A stretch of 64,000 bases of DNA from RHLJ01 sp965601955 (GTDB lineage Bacteria; Bacteroidota; Rhodothermia; Balneolales; Balneolaceae). The DNA lies in assembly GCA_965601955.1 (NCBI GenBank), contig OZ271855.1:806001-870000 (forward strand), read 5' to 3'. The notes beneath the pieces were generated by a model. It had not been told where the DNA came from, ran no database searches, and saw nothing but the letters and a program-made list of their open reading frames with translations. The position numbers were made by a program, and so were the translations under genes. This document shows, one piece after another, positions 43,544 through 53,419 of this stretch (the first letter of the stretch is position 1; every line of letters starts with the position of its first letter).

Positions 43544-46500
43544 GTGTAGAAAAGAAACATAGAACGCAAAAGCTCTTACGAGGGGTATTAATCTCATTTG
43601 GAGTGCTGTTTGCTTTGCTCTTAACCTCACGCTATCTCCTTACTACAAATCTGGCACACAAGTTTGTTAAGAATAAGATCTATTCAATAGCTAATGAGCA
43701 GCTCAAAGCCACGTTAATCATTGAGGACGTTGGCGGGGATTTATGGAAAGAAATTGAACTATCTGGTATTACGATTATGAGTGGTGATACCATATTTAGT
43801 TCCAGCTATTTATATGCACACTATAACATCCTGAGCTTTTTAGGAGATACGTATCAAATCAATACCATCAAAAGTGAGGATTCTTTTCTACGCCTTGATG
43901 AGCAAGCAGATTCTTCATTCAATATTGAGAGTTTGCTAAAGGAAGAAAACATACCACAAGGTGGAGATCAAAAACCAGGGAAAGAGGCTGCCCGGTTTGA
44001 AGTTAATTCCATCGAGGTGAAGGATTTTGATATTGATATCAACTCTGCAACGCACCTGCCGGATTCTGTACTTACAATCAGAGATTTAAATCTTAACGCT
44101 TCTTATAAAAAGACCGACACTTTTAGCGCATCATTGTCTTCGTTAGATTTCTATGTAGACCAGGGAAGGCTTCCTGAACCGATAAGGGTCAAGGCTTCTG
44201 CTTCAGCAGAAGAAGAACAAATCTCTCTCGAAAGCCTGTTGATTGAAACGGGGAGGTCGGTGTTACACGCTAGGGCAGGGATTGATACCCAGGACTCAAC
44301 CATGACAGGCAGTGCCTCAAGCAGTCCGCTTTCTCTCACCGATTTGGGCAATATCCTGGATGCTCCGTTGATTGATGAAGATCTTTCAATAAGTATTGAG
44401 GTATCAGGCTCACTGGACAGCTTGGAAATGGTGATGTTGATTGATCATCAATATGCACCCAATCTTGAGTTGAGGGCTAATTTGGATACCTCAGATGAGT
44501 TGATGATTAACAGTTTTGGGGTAATGGGCGAAGGGATAGATATAGCCCGACTTACTCAGGATTCAATCAAAGCGAAGGTAGGAGACTTTAGAGCAAGCTT
44601 TTCCGGATCAATGCTTCCAGATTTAGCTCAATCTGATTTGATTTGGGGCTTTACCTTTACACAGGTGTGGATGGAAGACTATTACTTCGACCGCATTATT
44701 GCGAGCGGAACCTATAAAGAGGACGATCTGGTAGCTCACCTGGGAGTAAATACACATCAGGCAGAACGTATAAATGCGAATCCATCCATTTATAATGTGA
44801 CAACCGATACCGCTACCTGGAGCGTGCATTTTAATGTAGAGCAATTAAATGCAGGGTACTGGACAAATAATGAAGAGTTAGATTCCGAATTATATTTCCG
44901 CGGTGTGGTTGGGGGGAAAGGGTACAGGCTTTCGGAAAATCCTATAAAATTTTGGATTAGTACTCCTCCCGAGTTTCCTGGTACTGAAATGATTAATAAG
45001 GCCCTCGAAGAGGCAAGAAAACAAGGAGTAACTGTTGTTGTGCCCAGTACAGCTCCAAAGCGTAGTACAATAAACTCTCAAGAGATAGTGTATGCACTGG
45101 AAGGTAGCATAACAGAAAAAGAGATTAATGCAGAAGGCTATGTTGAAGTAGAAGAAAGTAAAATTGAGCTCGGCACTATTTTTACCAACTTCCTAACTGA
45201 TAAGCCCAGGTTTACCTACAGTATTTCGTCTAAAGGCTTTGATGCCAGCTCAATTGATGAGTTGAGCGAATTTCCAACTCACATTAATATTGATGTGAGT
45301 GGAGAGGGGCAGGGCTTGAGCATGGAAGAATGTACCATATCAGCGGCAGTGAATATCACTTCAAGTATCGTTAATGGTGCAACAGTAGAGGAAGTAGCAG
45401 CTTCTCTTCAATTCTCAAATGGAGTGCTAACTATTGATGAAGGGTTGCTGAAAAGTGATATTGCTGATGGTTCCTTTATTGGGAGGAAAAATGTCGCGGA
45501 TGAAACTGATCCTGAAAACTGGTTAAATACAGACCTTGTGGTCAAAAATATTCAACCGCTGGCCCCTTTGGTTGGAGCAGATATCCTGAGTGCACAAGGG
45601 GTATTCCAGGGAAGAGTTACTCAGGATACAACGGGAATTTTAACAGGGAATATGAGCCTGGATCTTGAGGAGATTCAGCTCGATAGTGTATTTACCTCTT
45701 CCAAAATAGATGGAGATGTTGAAATACAAATAAAGGATGTTGAATACTTTGATCTAAACCTTGATATACAAAAACCGGTCATTAAGGGAATTACTTTCCA
45801 GGATATCGCCCTTATATCGGAAGGAATTGTAAGCGAAGACACACTGGATGCAGAATTTAGCCTGGATATAATAGGGAGTGAACGTGGGCGGTTGATCCAG
45901 GAAGGGAAATTGGTCGCAGATATTTCTGCTGAGTTAATTAAAACACGCTTCGACCGATTCGATTTCTTAACGAGTGAATCCCAGCTTTCGATAAGCAAGC
46001 CATTCAATATCCAAATCCAGCAGGAGTCCATTAGCACTGATACCCTGGATTTGATTTCACCAGGTGGGGCATTTCTTGCTCTTTCCATTCCCTATGCTGA
46101 TAGCCTTGAACAATATGGATGGGTAGAAGGAGAAAACTTTAATTTTGGCTTGTTGCTGGAAGTGATTTTTGGAGAACGATTTGTGGATGGGGTTCTCTCG
46201 GGTGAGTTTGTTGTGAATAAATCAGCTGATGAGACAACAGGGAATGGAGCCATAAGCCTGGAGCGCTTAAAATATGGAGAGATAGAAGCCGACCTGTTAA
46301 CGCTTCAATTTGAGATTTTAAGAGAACGACTAGAAGCTAACGGAATCATAAATTGGGATGGAGAAGATAGGGTGGTTGGTAATTTGGATGTTCCTTTTGT
46401 TCTTGGAAGGCCGGAAGAACTGGACGAATCCTTTTTTCAACAGCCTGTAGAGGGTTCATTAACAGTAACACCTTCTGAATTATCCCGCTTCAAAGCCTTT

Positions 46501-48096
46501 ATGACTGAATTTGGGATCACCGATACCGATGGTATTCTTAGCTTTAATGGAGTGATGAGTGGCACAGCTGGCAATCCAAACTTTCAGGGAGAGTTCGAAC
46601 TGGATGATCCAACCTTATCGGGTATCGCTGTTGATTCAGTATTGGCAAGCTTCAATTATGATAACCAGCAAGGGGTATTGCAACTGGAGGCAGCAGTAAT
46701 GACGGCCAATCAACGCGCTGCAGATATTGATGTAATCTATCCCTTAGGCTATGACTTCAGAAACTTCGAAGTAGTATTACCAGGCGAAGATGATAATATC
46801 AGTGTATATGCAAAAACGGATGCGTTCAATCTGGCTGTACTTAATGATTTTGTAGATGAAGAATACCTGCAGGGATTAACGGGTAGTCTGGATGCAGAAG
46901 TTACTTTACAAGGGAACCGGGATAATCTGGCACCTTCAGGATATCTTAGATTGACAAATTCGAAAGTAACGGTTCCCAAAGCAGGGGTCATTTTAACCGA
47001 TATACATTCCAACTTAGACTTTACGGAAGATGGTTTGAGCGTAAATGAATTTCGGTTAAAAAGTGGAAAAGGAAATATGAATGCAAATGGGGTTATTTCC
47101 CTGGAGGGCATCTATCCTGAAACACTGGATCTGAGTATTTCTGCCACTCAATTTACTCTCGCTAATACGAACGATTACAATATGGTAATCGATCTTAATA
47201 GCAAACTCACTGGAAAAGCTACAAGACCTACAGCTACTGGGAAGTTAACGATGAGAAATGGCTATTATCGACTTCAGGGTTTTGGCGAAAACCTGGTTGA
47301 AGAGGTATTATTGGAGGGTGAAAAAGCATCATCGTTCAATCCATATGATTCTCTTAGCATTGATATGGAAATAGATATAAGAAGAGGTTTTTATGCAAGA
47401 AGTAAGTTTTATCCGGATATGGAAATTGAAGTTACCGGAGAGCTTAATGCCTTTAAAGAGCCTAACGCTGAACTTTCCTTATTCGGAACTCTGGAAGGAA
47501 TTGATGGATACATTAAGCCTTTAGGTAAAATCTTTAAAGTGGAAGAATCCACCATTACTTATAGCGGCCCGATTGATGATCCTGAGTTATTCATACGCGG
47601 TAGCTATACCCCTCCCACACGCCAAAAGGGTGAGTCAGTAGAGCTATACTATGTGATTAGCGGAACTGAAAAGAATTCTGCATTTGTTTATGAAAGTGAT
47701 CCTCCCATGCCGGATCAGGAAGTAGTTTGCTATGTAATGTTTTCTTCTCCCTGTACGGAATCATGGCATTACGTTTTAACAGAAAACAGCAGAACGGCTA
47801 CAAGAGACATTTTAACAGATGTGATTCTGGATGAAGTTGAAGCCATCGCCACGAGGGAATTGGGAGTAGATATAGTACAGATCGATAACACAAGTACTAC
47901 CGGCACTACTTCTATAAAAACGGGCTGGTACCTCAATGAGCGAACCTTCTTCGCAATCATTAATGAACTATCGGGATCAACCCCCAAAACATTATTCCAG
48001 TTGGAATACATTCTTTCGAGGTATCTTGATTTGATTGTTACTCAAAGTGCTGATACCCGAAATGGAATCGATCTCAGGTATCAGTTCGATTATTGA
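43540..48096 (+). CDS. tamB: TamB/DUF490 translocation-assembly protein
   Basis: A 1,518-residue protein with one N-terminal membrane anchor (about residues 12-32) and a long AsmA/TamB-type beta-taco region of repeated short strands. The C-terminal DUF490 domain is about residues 1,350-1,518 and contains YVISGTEKNSAFVYESDPPM and VVCYVMFSSPC. TamB works with TamA in outer-membrane assembly and lipid transport. The start is TTG overlapping the tamA-like stop TGA by 4 bp (TTGA), so the two are co-translated. Near the C-terminus, LTQSADTRNGIDLRYQFDY matches the usual TamB ending. Confidence 0.92.
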   Translation: MSVEKKHRTQKLLRGVLISFGVLFALLLTSRYLLTTNLAHKFVKNKIYSIANEQLKATLIIEDVGGDLWKEIELSGITIMSGDTIFSSSYLYAHYNILSFLGDTYQINTIKSEDSFLRLDEQADSSFNIESLLKEENIPQGGDQKPGKEAARFEVNSIEVKDFDIDINSATHLPDSVLTIRDLNLNASYKKTDTFSASLSSLDFYVDQGRLPEPIRVKASASAEEEQISLESLLIETGRSVLHARAGIDTQDSTMTGSASSSPLSLTDLGNILDAPLIDEDLSISIEVSGSLDSLEMVMLIDHQYAPNLELRANLDTSDELMINSFGVMGEGIDIARLTQDSIKAKVGDFRASFSGSMLPDLAQSDLIWGFTFTQVWMEDYYFDRIIASGTYKEDDLVAHLGVNTHQAERINANPSIYNVTTDTATWSVHFNVEQLNAGYWTNNEELDSELYFRGVVGGKGYRLSENPIKFWISTPPEFPGTEMINKALEEARKQGVTVVVPSTAPKRSTINSQEIVYALEGSITEKEINAEGYVEVEESKIELGTIFTNFLTDKPRFTYSISSKGFDASSIDELSEFPTHINIDVSGEGQGLSMEECTISAAVNITSSIVNGATVEEVAASLQFSNGVLTIDEGLLKSDIADGSFIGRKNVADETDPENWLNTDLVVKNIQPLAPLVGADILSAQGVFQGRVTQDTTGILTGNMSLDLEEIQLDSVFTSSKIDGDVEIQIKDVEYFDLNLDIQKPVIKGITFQDIALISEGIVSEDTLDAEFSLDIIGSERGRLIQEGKLVADISAELIKTRFDRFDFLTSESQLSISKPFNIQIQQESISTDTLDLISPGGAFLALSIPYADSLEQYGWVEGENFNFGLLLEVIFGERFVDGVLSGEFVVNKSADETTGNGAISLERLKYGEIEADLLTLQFEILRERLEANGIINWDGEDRVVGNLDVPFVLGRPEELDESFFQQPVEGSLTVTPSELSRFKAFMTEFGITDTDGILSFNGVMSGTAGNPNFQGEFELDDPTLSGIAVDSVLASFNYDNQQGVLQLEAAVMTANQRAADIDVIYPLGYDFRNFEVVLPGEDDNISVYAKTDAFNLAVLNDFVDEEYLQGLTGSLDAEVTLQGNRDNLAPSGYLRLTNSKVTVPKAGVILTDIHSNLDFTEDGLSVNEFRLKSGKGNMNANGVISLEGIYPETLDLSISATQFTLANTNDYNMVIDLNSKLTGKATRPTATGKLTMRNGYYRLQGFGENLVEEVLLEGEKASSFNPYDSLSIDMEIDIRRGFYARSKFYPDMEIEVTGELNAFKEPNAELSLFGTLEGIDGYIKPLGKIFKVEESTITYSGPIDDPELFIRGSYTPPTRQKGESVELYYVISGTEKNSAFVYESDPPMPDQEVVCYVMFSSPCTESWHYVLTENSRTATRDILTDVILDEVEAIATRELGVDIVQIDNTSTTGTTSIKTGWYLNERTFFAIINELSGSTPKTLFQLEYILSRYLDLIVTQSADTRNGIDLRYQFDY

Positions 48097-48102
48097 TTAT
48101 TT

Positions 48103-48131
48103 GTTATTGGTGAAATCACCTTACCAATAAC
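48103..48131. repeat. Inverted repeat between tamB and the MBL hydrolase gene
   Basis: GTTATTGGT (48103-48111) and ACCAATAAC (48123-48131) form a 9-bp stem with an 11-nt loop; an alternative hairpin GGTGA-AA-TCACC uses the loop. It lies between convergent genes. Without a T-tract, it is a candidate bidirectional end of transcripts. Confidence 0.5.
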
Positions 48132-48143
48132 CATTAACCATTA

Positions 48144-49052
48144 TCAGCTTGAGGTGAGTTCATCATAAGCAGTATTGATATTGAACGCTAGGTTTAGCCT
48201 GCCACCTAAAGATTCAAAGTCATCGAATCCTGGTAGAACTTCAGCGCTTGCAATCTCTTCCTTTGACTTTCCTTCATCTATTCCTTTCTGGGTAAACATC
48301 AACAGCTCTTCGAGAAAGTCACTTTTGCGTAGAATGTCTCCCTTTGAAGCTTGTATTCCATATTTCGCTATTGCATGCCCGCAAATATAAATGGCATCTG
48401 AAGGAAGTTCGTTGGCTGTAGTTCGCAGTACTTCTACCCAATTCTCGATGAGCGCACCTGCACCAGGATCGATAAAGGGATAAGCTCGATTAAATACCAG
48501 ATCACCCATATGTGCCACATTAGCATTCTCGAAATAAATGACCGAATCTCCGCCGGTATGTGCACGGCCATAATAAGTAGCATGAACCGTTTCATCTCCT
48601 GCTTCTGTCGTCCATTTGTCGGAAAAGGTTAAATCAGCGGTTACTTGAGCATCTACAGCTTCCTGCCCCCTGCGTTCTGCTGCTGCCATCTGATAACCAG
48701 GCACATTTTCGTGAGCTACAATATGGGTGGTAAAATCTTTGAAGGCTGAATTACCTGCTGTATGGTCTCCATGGTGGTGGGTATTAATAAGATAGTCCAT
48801 CGTTCTACTGGTTCGCTCTTTTAAGCCAGCAATGCAATTTGCGGCGGAATCGGGGAATTGAGAATCTACAGCGATAAGAGCATCATCATTTAGGAGCCAG
48901 CCTATGGTGCCTCCCCGCTCAGTATATACTCCCACATTTCTTCGAATGAGAGAAAAGTTATTTCTAGAAAAAGTACTTGAGAAAATATTTAATGGTAGAA
49001 AAGCACCAGCCCCGACTAAGGCAGAATTGAAGAGAAAATCACGTCGTTTCAT
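48144..49052 (-). CDS. Metallo-beta-lactamase-fold hydrolase, exported
   Basis: A 302-residue protein. The start MKRRDFLFNSALVGAGAF resembles a twin-arginine signal (RRDFL), so folded export is likely. The metal site HxHxDH is visible as His92-His93-His94-Gly-Asp96-His97 in INTHHHGDHTAG. A further ligand candidate is the His in YGRAHTGGDS and the Asp in VAHMGDLVF. The family spans lactamases, glyoxalase II and others; the substrate is unknown. Convergent with tamB. Confidence 0.85.
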   Translation of the reverse strand: MKRRDFLFNSALVGAGAFLPLNIFSSTFSRNNFSLIRRNVGVYTERGGTIGWLLNDDALIAVDSQFPDSAANCIAGLKERTSRTMDYLINTHHHGDHTAGNSAFKDFTTHIVAHENVPGYQMAAAERRGQEAVDAQVTADLTFSDKWTTEAGDETVHATYYGRAHTGGDSVIYFENANVAHMGDLVFNRAYPFIDPGAGALIENWVEVLRTTANELPSDAIYICGHAIAKYGIQASKGDILRKSDFLEELLMFTQKGIDEGKSKEEIASAEVLPGFDDFESLGGRLNLAFNINTAYDELTSS

Positions 49053-49263
49053 AAATAATATTAGTTAAGTGGTATCCGAAACAACCAAACAACTAAAAGA
49101 AAAGCAAGAACGTTTTGATTGTTTATGAACAAGTTTAGGGATATAAAGTAATCCAAAAACGGTTCTTCTTAGTTTATTGGTTGTAGTATCAAGACTGATA
49201 GTCCCCAGCTTTCTGCTTTATTATTATCTAGTATTTAAAGCTTTTGTCTCGAACTCTCGCTGA

Positions 49264-49635
49264 TTAACCGTCAAGCTCGTCTCTGATAAGTAGCAAAATT
49301 GCTGAATGAGGGACTATCAGGTATTTCTCGTTTTCAAACTCTATTTCGAACGACCTGCTTTTCAGGAAAATAGCCAGGTCACCTTCCGAGGCTTGCATGC
49401 CAATGTATCGAGTGTCTTCCGTAGCCTTCCATACTTCTTCCACATCATGATTTGGGATAGGGTATCCAGGGCCTGTTTTTAATATATATCCGCTTTGAAT
49501 TTCCTCTTTCTCCTTTACTGAAGCGGGAAGCACCAGGCCGCTTCGGGTATGGGTCTCCATATCTCTGGGCTTAATAAGCACCCGGTCACCAACTACAACA
49601 AATTTGTCGATAGAATTAAGATATTCCTGAATCAT
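49264..49635 (-). CDS. GroES-like co-chaperone, stand-alone
   Basis: A 123-residue protein (GroES is about 95) with GDRVLIKPRDMETHTRSGLVLP near the start and ILKTGPG at the dome-type position. An insertion (residues about 60-90, NHDVEEVWKATEDTRYI) precedes the conserved end (GDLAIFLKSRSFEIEFENEKYLIVPHSAILLLI). No groEL is adjacent. This is probably an accessory GroES or a GroES-fold protein of Bacteroidota. A -7 element TATCTTTG (minus strand) lies just upstream. Confidence 0.8.
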   Translation of the reverse strand: MIQEYLNSIDKFVVVGDRVLIKPRDMETHTRSGLVLPASVKEKEEIQSGYILKTGPGYPIPNHDVEEVWKATEDTRYIGMQASEGDLAIFLKSRSFEIEFENEKYLIVPHSAILLLIRDELDG

Positions 49636-49651
49636 TCTTAATATTTTTCGT

Positions 49652-49659
49652 CAAAGATA
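49652..49659 (-). promoter_or_regulatory. -7 element (TATCTTTG) upstream of the GroES-like gene
   Basis: On the minus strand the sequence reads TATCTTTG, an exact match to the TAnnTTTG -7 consensus of Bacteroidota sigma-A. Transcription would start about 10 nt before the ATG at 49635. No clear -33 TTTG is present at the usual distance, so this is tentative. Confidence 0.35.
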
Positions 49660-49721
49660 CACATTGTGAACCTTTTGTGTTCCAGGGCAGTTAAGCAAAA
49701 CAATGATCTAACCCTTTTGTT

Positions 49722-50561
49722 ATGGATTTAAATAATAAACTCTGTGTAGTAACCGGAGCAAATTCCGGGATTGGTTTCGAGACCACGAAAGAACTGGTTA
49801 AAAGAGGGGCTTTTGTTGTGATGGTATGCCGGAATGAGGACAAGGCAGAAGCAGCGAAAAGAAAAATCCAGGAAGAAGTGCATAGCGGTGGAATTGAAAT
49901 TGTTCTTTGTGATTTCTCCATTCAATCCGAGATTCGAAAAGCAGCCGATCAGATCAAATCTACCTACCAGACCATCGATATGCTGATCAATAACCATGGC
50001 CTGGTAGCTGCAAAGTACGAGGAAACCGTAGATGGTTTAGAGTACACTTTTGCAGTAAATCACATTGGTTATTTCCTGTTTACTAACCTCCTCCTGGACC
50101 ATCTAAAAGCCGCAGAAAAGGCTCGGATTATCAATGTAGCTTCAGATGCTCATAAAGGAGGGCGTTTCGATCCGAACAACCTTCAGCTAAAAGACGGATA
50201 CAGCAACTGGACAGCATATGGGAATTCTAAGTTGTACAATATCCTGTTCACTGTAGAACTTGCTGACCGGCTTAAAGAAACGAATGTGACGGTTAATTGC
50301 CTGCATCCCGGAGTGATTCGTTCTAACTTTGGCAATAATGGTTCCGGCGCATTTAGACTGTTTTGGAAACTTGGCGGGCCATTTATGAAATCAAACCGGC
50401 AGGGAGCAGAGACCACCATTTATCTTGCTACTTCTGAAGAGGTGGAAGATGTAAACGGAGCCTACTTCAAAAACAGTAAAGTCACCACTCCATCAAAAAT
50501 AGCCAGGAATAAAGAATATGCCGAGAAGCTTTGGGAGTATAGTGAATCGGTAATCGAATAG
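49722..50561 (+). CDS. Short-chain dehydrogenase (retinol-dehydrogenase-like)
   Basis: A 279-residue SDR with TGANSGIG near residue 10, a NNHG structural motif (residues about 87-90), and catalytic Ser and YGNSK. The C-terminal region (FRLFWKLGGPFMKSNRQGAETTIYLAT) resembles the RDH11/WWOX-like branch. NADP preference is suggested by the CRNEDK segment after the third strand. Substrate unknown. Divergent from the GroES-like gene across 86 bp. Confidence 0.9.
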   Translation: MDLNNKLCVVTGANSGIGFETTKELVKRGAFVVMVCRNEDKAEAAKRKIQEEVHSGGIEIVLCDFSIQSEIRKAADQIKSTYQTIDMLINNHGLVAAKYEETVDGLEYTFAVNHIGYFLFTNLLLDHLKAAEKARIINVASDAHKGGRFDPNNLQLKDGYSNWTAYGNSKLYNILFTVELADRLKETNVTVNCLHPGVIRSNFGNNGSGAFRLFWKLGGPFMKSNRQGAETTIYLATSEEVEDVNGAYFKNSKVTTPSKIARNKEYAEKLWEYSESVIE

Positions 50562-50562
50562 A

Positions 50563-51234
50563 TTACTTCTCAAAATGCCTGGTTAATACTTCACTCATAT
50601 AATCAAAAAATGGGCGAGCAGCGAGGTAGGTCTTCGTTACTTCATACACAAAATCGTCAGAGAAAACTTCTTCATTAGTGAACTTGCGTTCAAAGTAAAA
50701 CGATTTATGTCTTATTAAGTCGATGTTTGGGTGATCTTTATCATAGCCTCTTGGTGCGGTGGCTACAGCATCTCCTCTAAGCTCCCCAAAAGTTTGTTTG
50801 AAGGCTGGTTCTTCCATGATTGATCGGAGGGGTTTTGCATCATGTGCCAGTTCATCTCTAATTAGCTTCAAATCATCTTTATTGGGCTGCCAGAATCCAC
50901 ATCCCACAAAAGTACCCTCTGGTGAAAAATGAATATAGTATCCACCCCTTAGCCATTTGGTAGCACGTTTTAAAAAGCCAGCCAGATGAGTTTTATATGG
51001 AGATTTATCTTTTGAAAAGCGAACATCCCGGTAAATACGGAACATCGATTTTTTTCCGGACTCATTTTCGATGTTATCGACCTTTTTCATCTCATCAATA
51101 AGCTCTTCCAGGAAATTAGCAATGTTGGCATGTGCTTGTTGATATCTTGGTTTATTCTCGGTAAACCAATCGCGATTGTTATTCTCTTTTAATTCGGATA
51201 GGAACTGATAAGTACTTGGCTGTATGCTTTCCAT
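50563..51234 (-). CDS. DUF2461 family protein
   Basis: A 223-residue cytosolic protein. DUF2461 marks are LKENNNRDWFTENKPRYQQA, FRIYRDVRFSKDKSPYKTHLAGF and YIHFSPEGTFVGCGFWQP. Length is typical. The family occurs across Bacteroidota and its function is not established. It sits convergent to the SDR and co-directional with the DUF3052/YdeI-like gene. Confidence 0.93.
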   Translation of the reverse strand: MESIQPSTYQFLSELKENNNRDWFTENKPRYQQAHANIANFLEELIDEMKKVDNIENESGKKSMFRIYRDVRFSKDKSPYKTHLAGFLKRATKWLRGGYYIHFSPEGTFVGCGFWQPNKDDLKLIRDELAHDAKPLRSIMEEPAFKQTFGELRGDAVATAPRGYDKDHPNIDLIRHKSFYFERKFTNEEVFSDDFVYEVTKTYLAARPFFDYMSEVLTRHFEK

Positions 51235-51305
51235 GCTTTTTTCTCTAAGATGTGAAATGTATGTAAAACCTCGAAATCATAGGTATAGCTGGGTCGGTTT
51301 TGGTG

Positions 51306-51935
51306 TTACCTGGTCTTTTTCCCTTCAATAAGCAGCTCGATAGTTTTGATAACCCTACGCTGTCGGGTTTCTTCTTTTTTGGCTTCATAAATCCAGGCGA
51401 CATATTCACGCTTGTGGGTGAAGGCTAGTGATTCAAAAAAGGACTTGGCCGTTGAATTTTCTTCAAGCGCTTTAGCCAGGGCTTTAGGAGGGATGACTGT
51501 TTTAGTTTTCCGATCCACCCCTGGAGGATCCTGCCCAAACTTGGATGGAGTTTTTCGGTCGGCTTTCTTCACCAATCTCATACTTGACCAATCCTCATTT
51601 AATGATATCAGGCGCACCGGATCTAATCCAAATGCCTGAACCGCACCCCAAGTATTGTCTCGAGTTAAGTCGGTATCGATACTTCCTGATTTTTTTGGAT
51701 AGGAGAGCCAAAGCTGCCCTTCCTTCTTTTGCTTATCCGTTGCTTTTGGAACCCACTCTTTAATTTCAGACTCATTTTTTGTGAAAAGAATCACTGAATC
51801 ATAGTGCTCGTCTTTTGTGGACGAAAACTCAATCCGAATACCGTCAAAAAGAGGATGGATACCTGGATTCGAGTTCATCAAGAGAACCGAATAATCGTCT
51901 TTGAGCTGTAATTTTTTGAATAGGGGATTCGACAT
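51306..51935 (-). CDS. DUF3052-like plus YdeI/OmdA-like two-domain protein
   Basis: A 209-residue protein with two parts. Residues about 5-120 resemble DUF3052 (YDSVILFTKN, GQLWLSYPKKSG, TDLTRDNTWGAVQAFGLDPVRLISLNEDWSSMRL). Residues about 140-205 resemble the YdeI/OmdA (bacteriocin-protection) C-terminal region (IPPKALAKALEEN, HKREYVAWIYEAKKEETRQRRVIKTIELLIEG). Both are from memory of family patterns. No signal peptide. Function unknown. Confidence 0.7.
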   Translation of the reverse strand: MSNPLFKKLQLKDDYSVLLMNSNPGIHPLFDGIRIEFSSTKDEHYDSVILFTKNESEIKEWVPKATDKQKKEGQLWLSYPKKSGSIDTDLTRDNTWGAVQAFGLDPVRLISLNEDWSSMRLVKKADRKTPSKFGQDPPGVDRKTKTVIPPKALAKALEENSTAKSFFESLAFTHKREYVAWIYEAKKEETRQRRVIKTIELLIEGKKTR

Positions 51936-51997
51936 AAACGGAAGGTACTCTCTTCTATTTAAAAATCGAATTATTTTAGTGGAAGTTAGAAGCTCAA

Positions 51998-52010
51998 AGG
52001 GGTGGGTTAA
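51998..52010. repeat. Fragment of the C/G-rich intergenic repeat
   Basis: AGGGGTGGGTTAA matches the right end of the repeat at 21913-22016 (AGGGGTGGGTT). Nothing of the rest is present within 100 bp, so it looks like a remnant or a single arm. It lies in the 200-bp gap before the Gfo/Idh gene. Confidence 0.4.
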
Positions 52011-52136
52011 TTATTCGGTGGAATTAATCCTAGTGCATAAATCGCGCTAAGAAAAAAATTCTCTGCTTTTAAAATTGTGTCTTTCTTCATTACTTGCTCG
52101 CCCTAATTAATAAACCAAAACCTGAATTAGACTGGA

Positions 52137-53297
52137 ATGAATAATCGTAAGTTGAGAATGGGGATGATAGGCGGTGGTGTAGGAGCCTTTATTGGAGCAG
52201 TTCATCGACTGGCAGCAAACCTGGATGGACAAATTGAGTTAGTATGCGGAGCCTTCAGCAGCAGCCCTGAGAAATCAAAAAAGACCGGAGAGGAATTATT
52301 TCTTGACCCTTCACGTGTATATGGTTCCTATAAAGAAATGATTGAACAAGAAGCGGCACTTCCTGAAGATGTGAGAATGGATATCGTTTCTATTGTTACT
52401 CCAAACCATGTACATGCCGACCCTGCGATTATGGCCCTCGATTACGGCTTCCCTGTCATTATTGACAAGCCCCTTTGCTTCAATATGGAAGAGGCTTTTG
52501 CTATCCGTGACAAGGTGATGGAAACCGGGTTGCCCTTTGCCCTGACTCATACTTATACAGGATACCCAATGGTAAAAGAAGCACGGCATTTAGTGAAGTC
52601 AGGAACGTTTGGGACTGTGAGAAAGATTTCTGTTGAATATCCACAAGGCTGGTTATCTGAAAAGCTGGAAGATTCGGATCAAAAGCAGGCCGCATGGAGA
52701 ACGGATCCTTCTCGTTCCGGAAAGAGTGGAGCTTATGGAGATATCGGTACTCATGCAGCTAATATGGCTGAGTATGTTTCGGGATTAAACATCACAAAAG
52801 TGTTGTCGCAGCTTTCAAAAGTAGTTCCCGGAAGGTTGTTGGATGATGATGCAAATGCACTGTTAGAATTTGAGGGTGGAATTCCGGGAGTATTATCTGT
52901 ATCTCAGATTTCGGCTGGAGAGGAAAACGCTATTAAAGTTCGGGTGTATGGTGAGAAAGGCGGAGTTACGTGGACGCAAAGAGATCCAAATTCACTGTTA
53001 GTTGGCTGGACAGACAAACCCGCTGAAGAGTACCGTGCTGGTACTGGTTATGTGTCTGAAGCAGCTCAGGCAAATTCAAGAACTCCAGCCGGTCATCCGG
53101 AAGGATATTTAGAAGCTTTTGCTAATATCTATAGAAACTTTGCGATGCATGTAAGAGCTCATTATGCTGGAGAAGAGCATAATATGGAAGTGTACGATTA
53201 CCCCCAGATTGATGATGGAGTACATGGAATGAGCATGGTGGATGCCGTCGTTGAGTCTACCGAGAAAGGTAATGTTTGGGTAAGCGTTGAGCACTAG
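52137..53297 (+). CDS. Gfo/Idh/MocA-family oxidoreductase
   Basis: A 386-residue NAD(P)-dependent sugar or inositol dehydrogenase. The Rossmann motif GMIGGGVGAFIGAVH is at residues about 9-23, the EKP-type motif appears as IIDKPLCFN, and the C-terminal alpha/beta domain contains YGDIGTHAANMAEYVSG. It is followed after 122 bp by a sugar phosphate isomerase/epimerase-like gene, so both probably act on the same sugar or cyclitol. Substrate unknown. Confidence 0.93.
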   Translation: MNNRKLRMGMIGGGVGAFIGAVHRLAANLDGQIELVCGAFSSSPEKSKKTGEELFLDPSRVYGSYKEMIEQEAALPEDVRMDIVSIVTPNHVHADPAIMALDYGFPVIIDKPLCFNMEEAFAIRDKVMETGLPFALTHTYTGYPMVKEARHLVKSGTFGTVRKISVEYPQGWLSEKLEDSDQKQAAWRTDPSRSGKSGAYGDIGTHAANMAEYVSGLNITKVLSQLSKVVPGRLLDDDANALLEFEGGIPGVLSVSQISAGEENAIKVRVYGEKGGVTWTQRDPNSLLVGWTDKPAEEYRAGTGYVSEAAQANSRTPAGHPEGYLEAFANIYRNFAMHVRAHYAGEEHNMEVYDYPQIDDGVHGMSMVDAVVESTEKGNVWVSVEH

Positions 53298-53313
53298 GGG
53301 ATTAAAAATTCAA

Positions 53314-53363
53314 AATGAAAGATTTAAAATAGAGGTATCAGACCCCATTTTAAATCTTTCATT
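53314..53363. repeat. Perfect AT-rich inverted repeat between sugar genes
   Basis: AATGAAAGATTTAAAAT (53314-53330) and ATTTTAAATCTTTCATT (53347-53363) are perfectly complementary 17-bp arms around a 16-nt loop. It sits between two co-directional genes. It may end the first transcript or modulate the second; there is no GC-rich stem or long T-tract. Confidence 0.65.
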
Positions 53364-53419
53364 TTTCATTAGACGAAGTAGAATCAAAGGATGAAAATAA
53401 ATTTTAGGAGATAAGTGAG

